From contig NC_060107.1 of NCBI RefSeq assembly GCF_021155765.1, positions 2,214,501 through 2,278,500 on the forward strand: a DNA stretch of 64,000 nucleotides, written 5' to 3'. Below, in pieces: positions 63,148 to 64,000 of this stretch (positions are counted from its first letter, which is position 1; the number at the start of each line of letters is the position of its first letter). The stretch is from Diprion similis. Its lineage: Eukaryota > Arthropoda > Insecta > Hymenoptera > Diprionidae. The translations under genes and the position numbers were made by a program. The notes below the pieces were generated by a model. It was given only the letters and a program-made list of their open reading frames with translations. It was not told the DNA's origin and ran no database searches.

Positions 63148-63281
63148 GGTACAGAAAGTAGTTTGATATAGAAAAAGAAACAAAAAGAAAACCTGAATTA
63201 TAGACTATATAAAGATAAAATTCGCAGAGCATTACCATAACATATAAGGAAGTTTGAAACGTTGATTGAAGATTCGAAATT

Positions 63282-63287
63282 AATAAA
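63282..63287 (+). terminator. Poly(A) signal of DLK/wallenda
   Basis: AATAAA 135 bases after the stop; a second AATAAA lies at 63,357-63,362. Confidence 0.6.
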
Positions 63288-63362
63288 AACAAAAATGTAT
63301 TGCCAGGTAACTGCTGGATGAAAACGTGTCTTATACATTCTCAACACTTTCTATGCAATAAA

Positions 63363-64000
63363 TCGACTACTTTTAAATGGTTTATAAACAGGGTACAAAG
63401 AGATAAAAATAAGAAAAAAAAAACACAATAATGCCGTATTGATCCGAATATCAAACAAGGATTTTTGTTGTTGACAGCGACCGCCAAAATCGTCCTCGTT
63501 TAAACGTCGACCCGTCTTATTTGCGAGTAACTATGAAACACATCCTAAAATACTGTCTCGGAATTGGGGGTCGTCTTATACTCTGAACAATACGATAATT
63601 GTTTGTTATTTTTCTTTTTTTTCTTTCAAAAAGAAACGTAGTAAATGTTTATGGGTGAAGTGAACCATGCTCACAAAACCTTACTTGAATTACCTTAAAT
63701 ACGTTTTGTCCTTTTCACTCCTTCAGCGAGACCAAAAGATGAGATACACCCAAGTTGACTCGAGTAATGCTTGTGAATTTACCTCTTTCAATAATCCTCG
63801 GAAGCCTTTTTGATTAATAATTCTTTCACATTCCATAAAGACACACGATTCAAGTGACAATGAGATATGTAAAGAAAAAATGAAGTCCATCGATTAAAAT
63901 AATATCAGAGGTAAGAGAAATAGCAAAAGTGCCATATAGGTAGCTATAGCGTATTATGTATAGTATAAGACTTGTTAACCGACGACTGCAGTGAATTAAC
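63363..64000. other. Intergenic 3' of DLK/wallenda
   Basis: No gene or notable structure seen to the window end. Confidence 0.5.

Overview
The window is nuclear DNA of a holometabolous insect, most likely a hymenopteran (perhaps a sawfly-type genome; this is an inference). It is AT-rich, with long homopolymers, many microsatellites, small GT-AG introns and several non-autonomous DNA-transposon families. No prokaryotic features, rRNA, tRNA or CRISPR were seen.

Layout. (1) 1-21,081 is gene-poor. It holds one convincing signal-peptide exon of an unidentified secreted protein (minus strand, near 3.9 kb), several MITE-like repeats, and a very T-rich/A-rich tract (16.3-20.9 kb) lying 3' of TAF4. 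(2) 21,082-27,388 (minus) is a complete ten-exon TAF4 gene, a TFIID subunit of about 969 residues. (3) 28,743-44,269 is a cluster of four peptidoglycan-recognition protein genes: PGRP-LC-like A (minus), PGRP-LC-like B (minus), an inverted plus-strand relative, and a more distant PGRP-LA-like gene (minus). Three of the four carry an intracellular exon with a RHIM-like motif of the IMD-pathway type, then a transmembrane exon, then one PGRP-domain exon. All have Ser where amidase PGRPs have the zinc-ligand Cys, so they look like receptors rather than enzymes. The plus-strand copy has no visible RHIM exon. (4) 45,300-46,652 (plus) is a full-length, intronless delta-tubulin gene. (5) 49.5-63.4 kb (plus) is a complete wallenda/DLK-type MAP3K (MAP3K12/13) with 13 coding positions, two alternative first coding exons and a 49-codon upstream ORF.

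All multi-exon models below were assembled by hand from splice sites and phases. Each total coding length is divisible by three and the joined products are in frame. TAF4, delta-tubulin and DLK are housekeeping or neuronal genes. The PGRP cluster is the accessory, rapidly changing part: phase 1-1 cassette exons, an extra transmembrane exon, and a nearly identical inverted PGRP exon pair that includes its intron.
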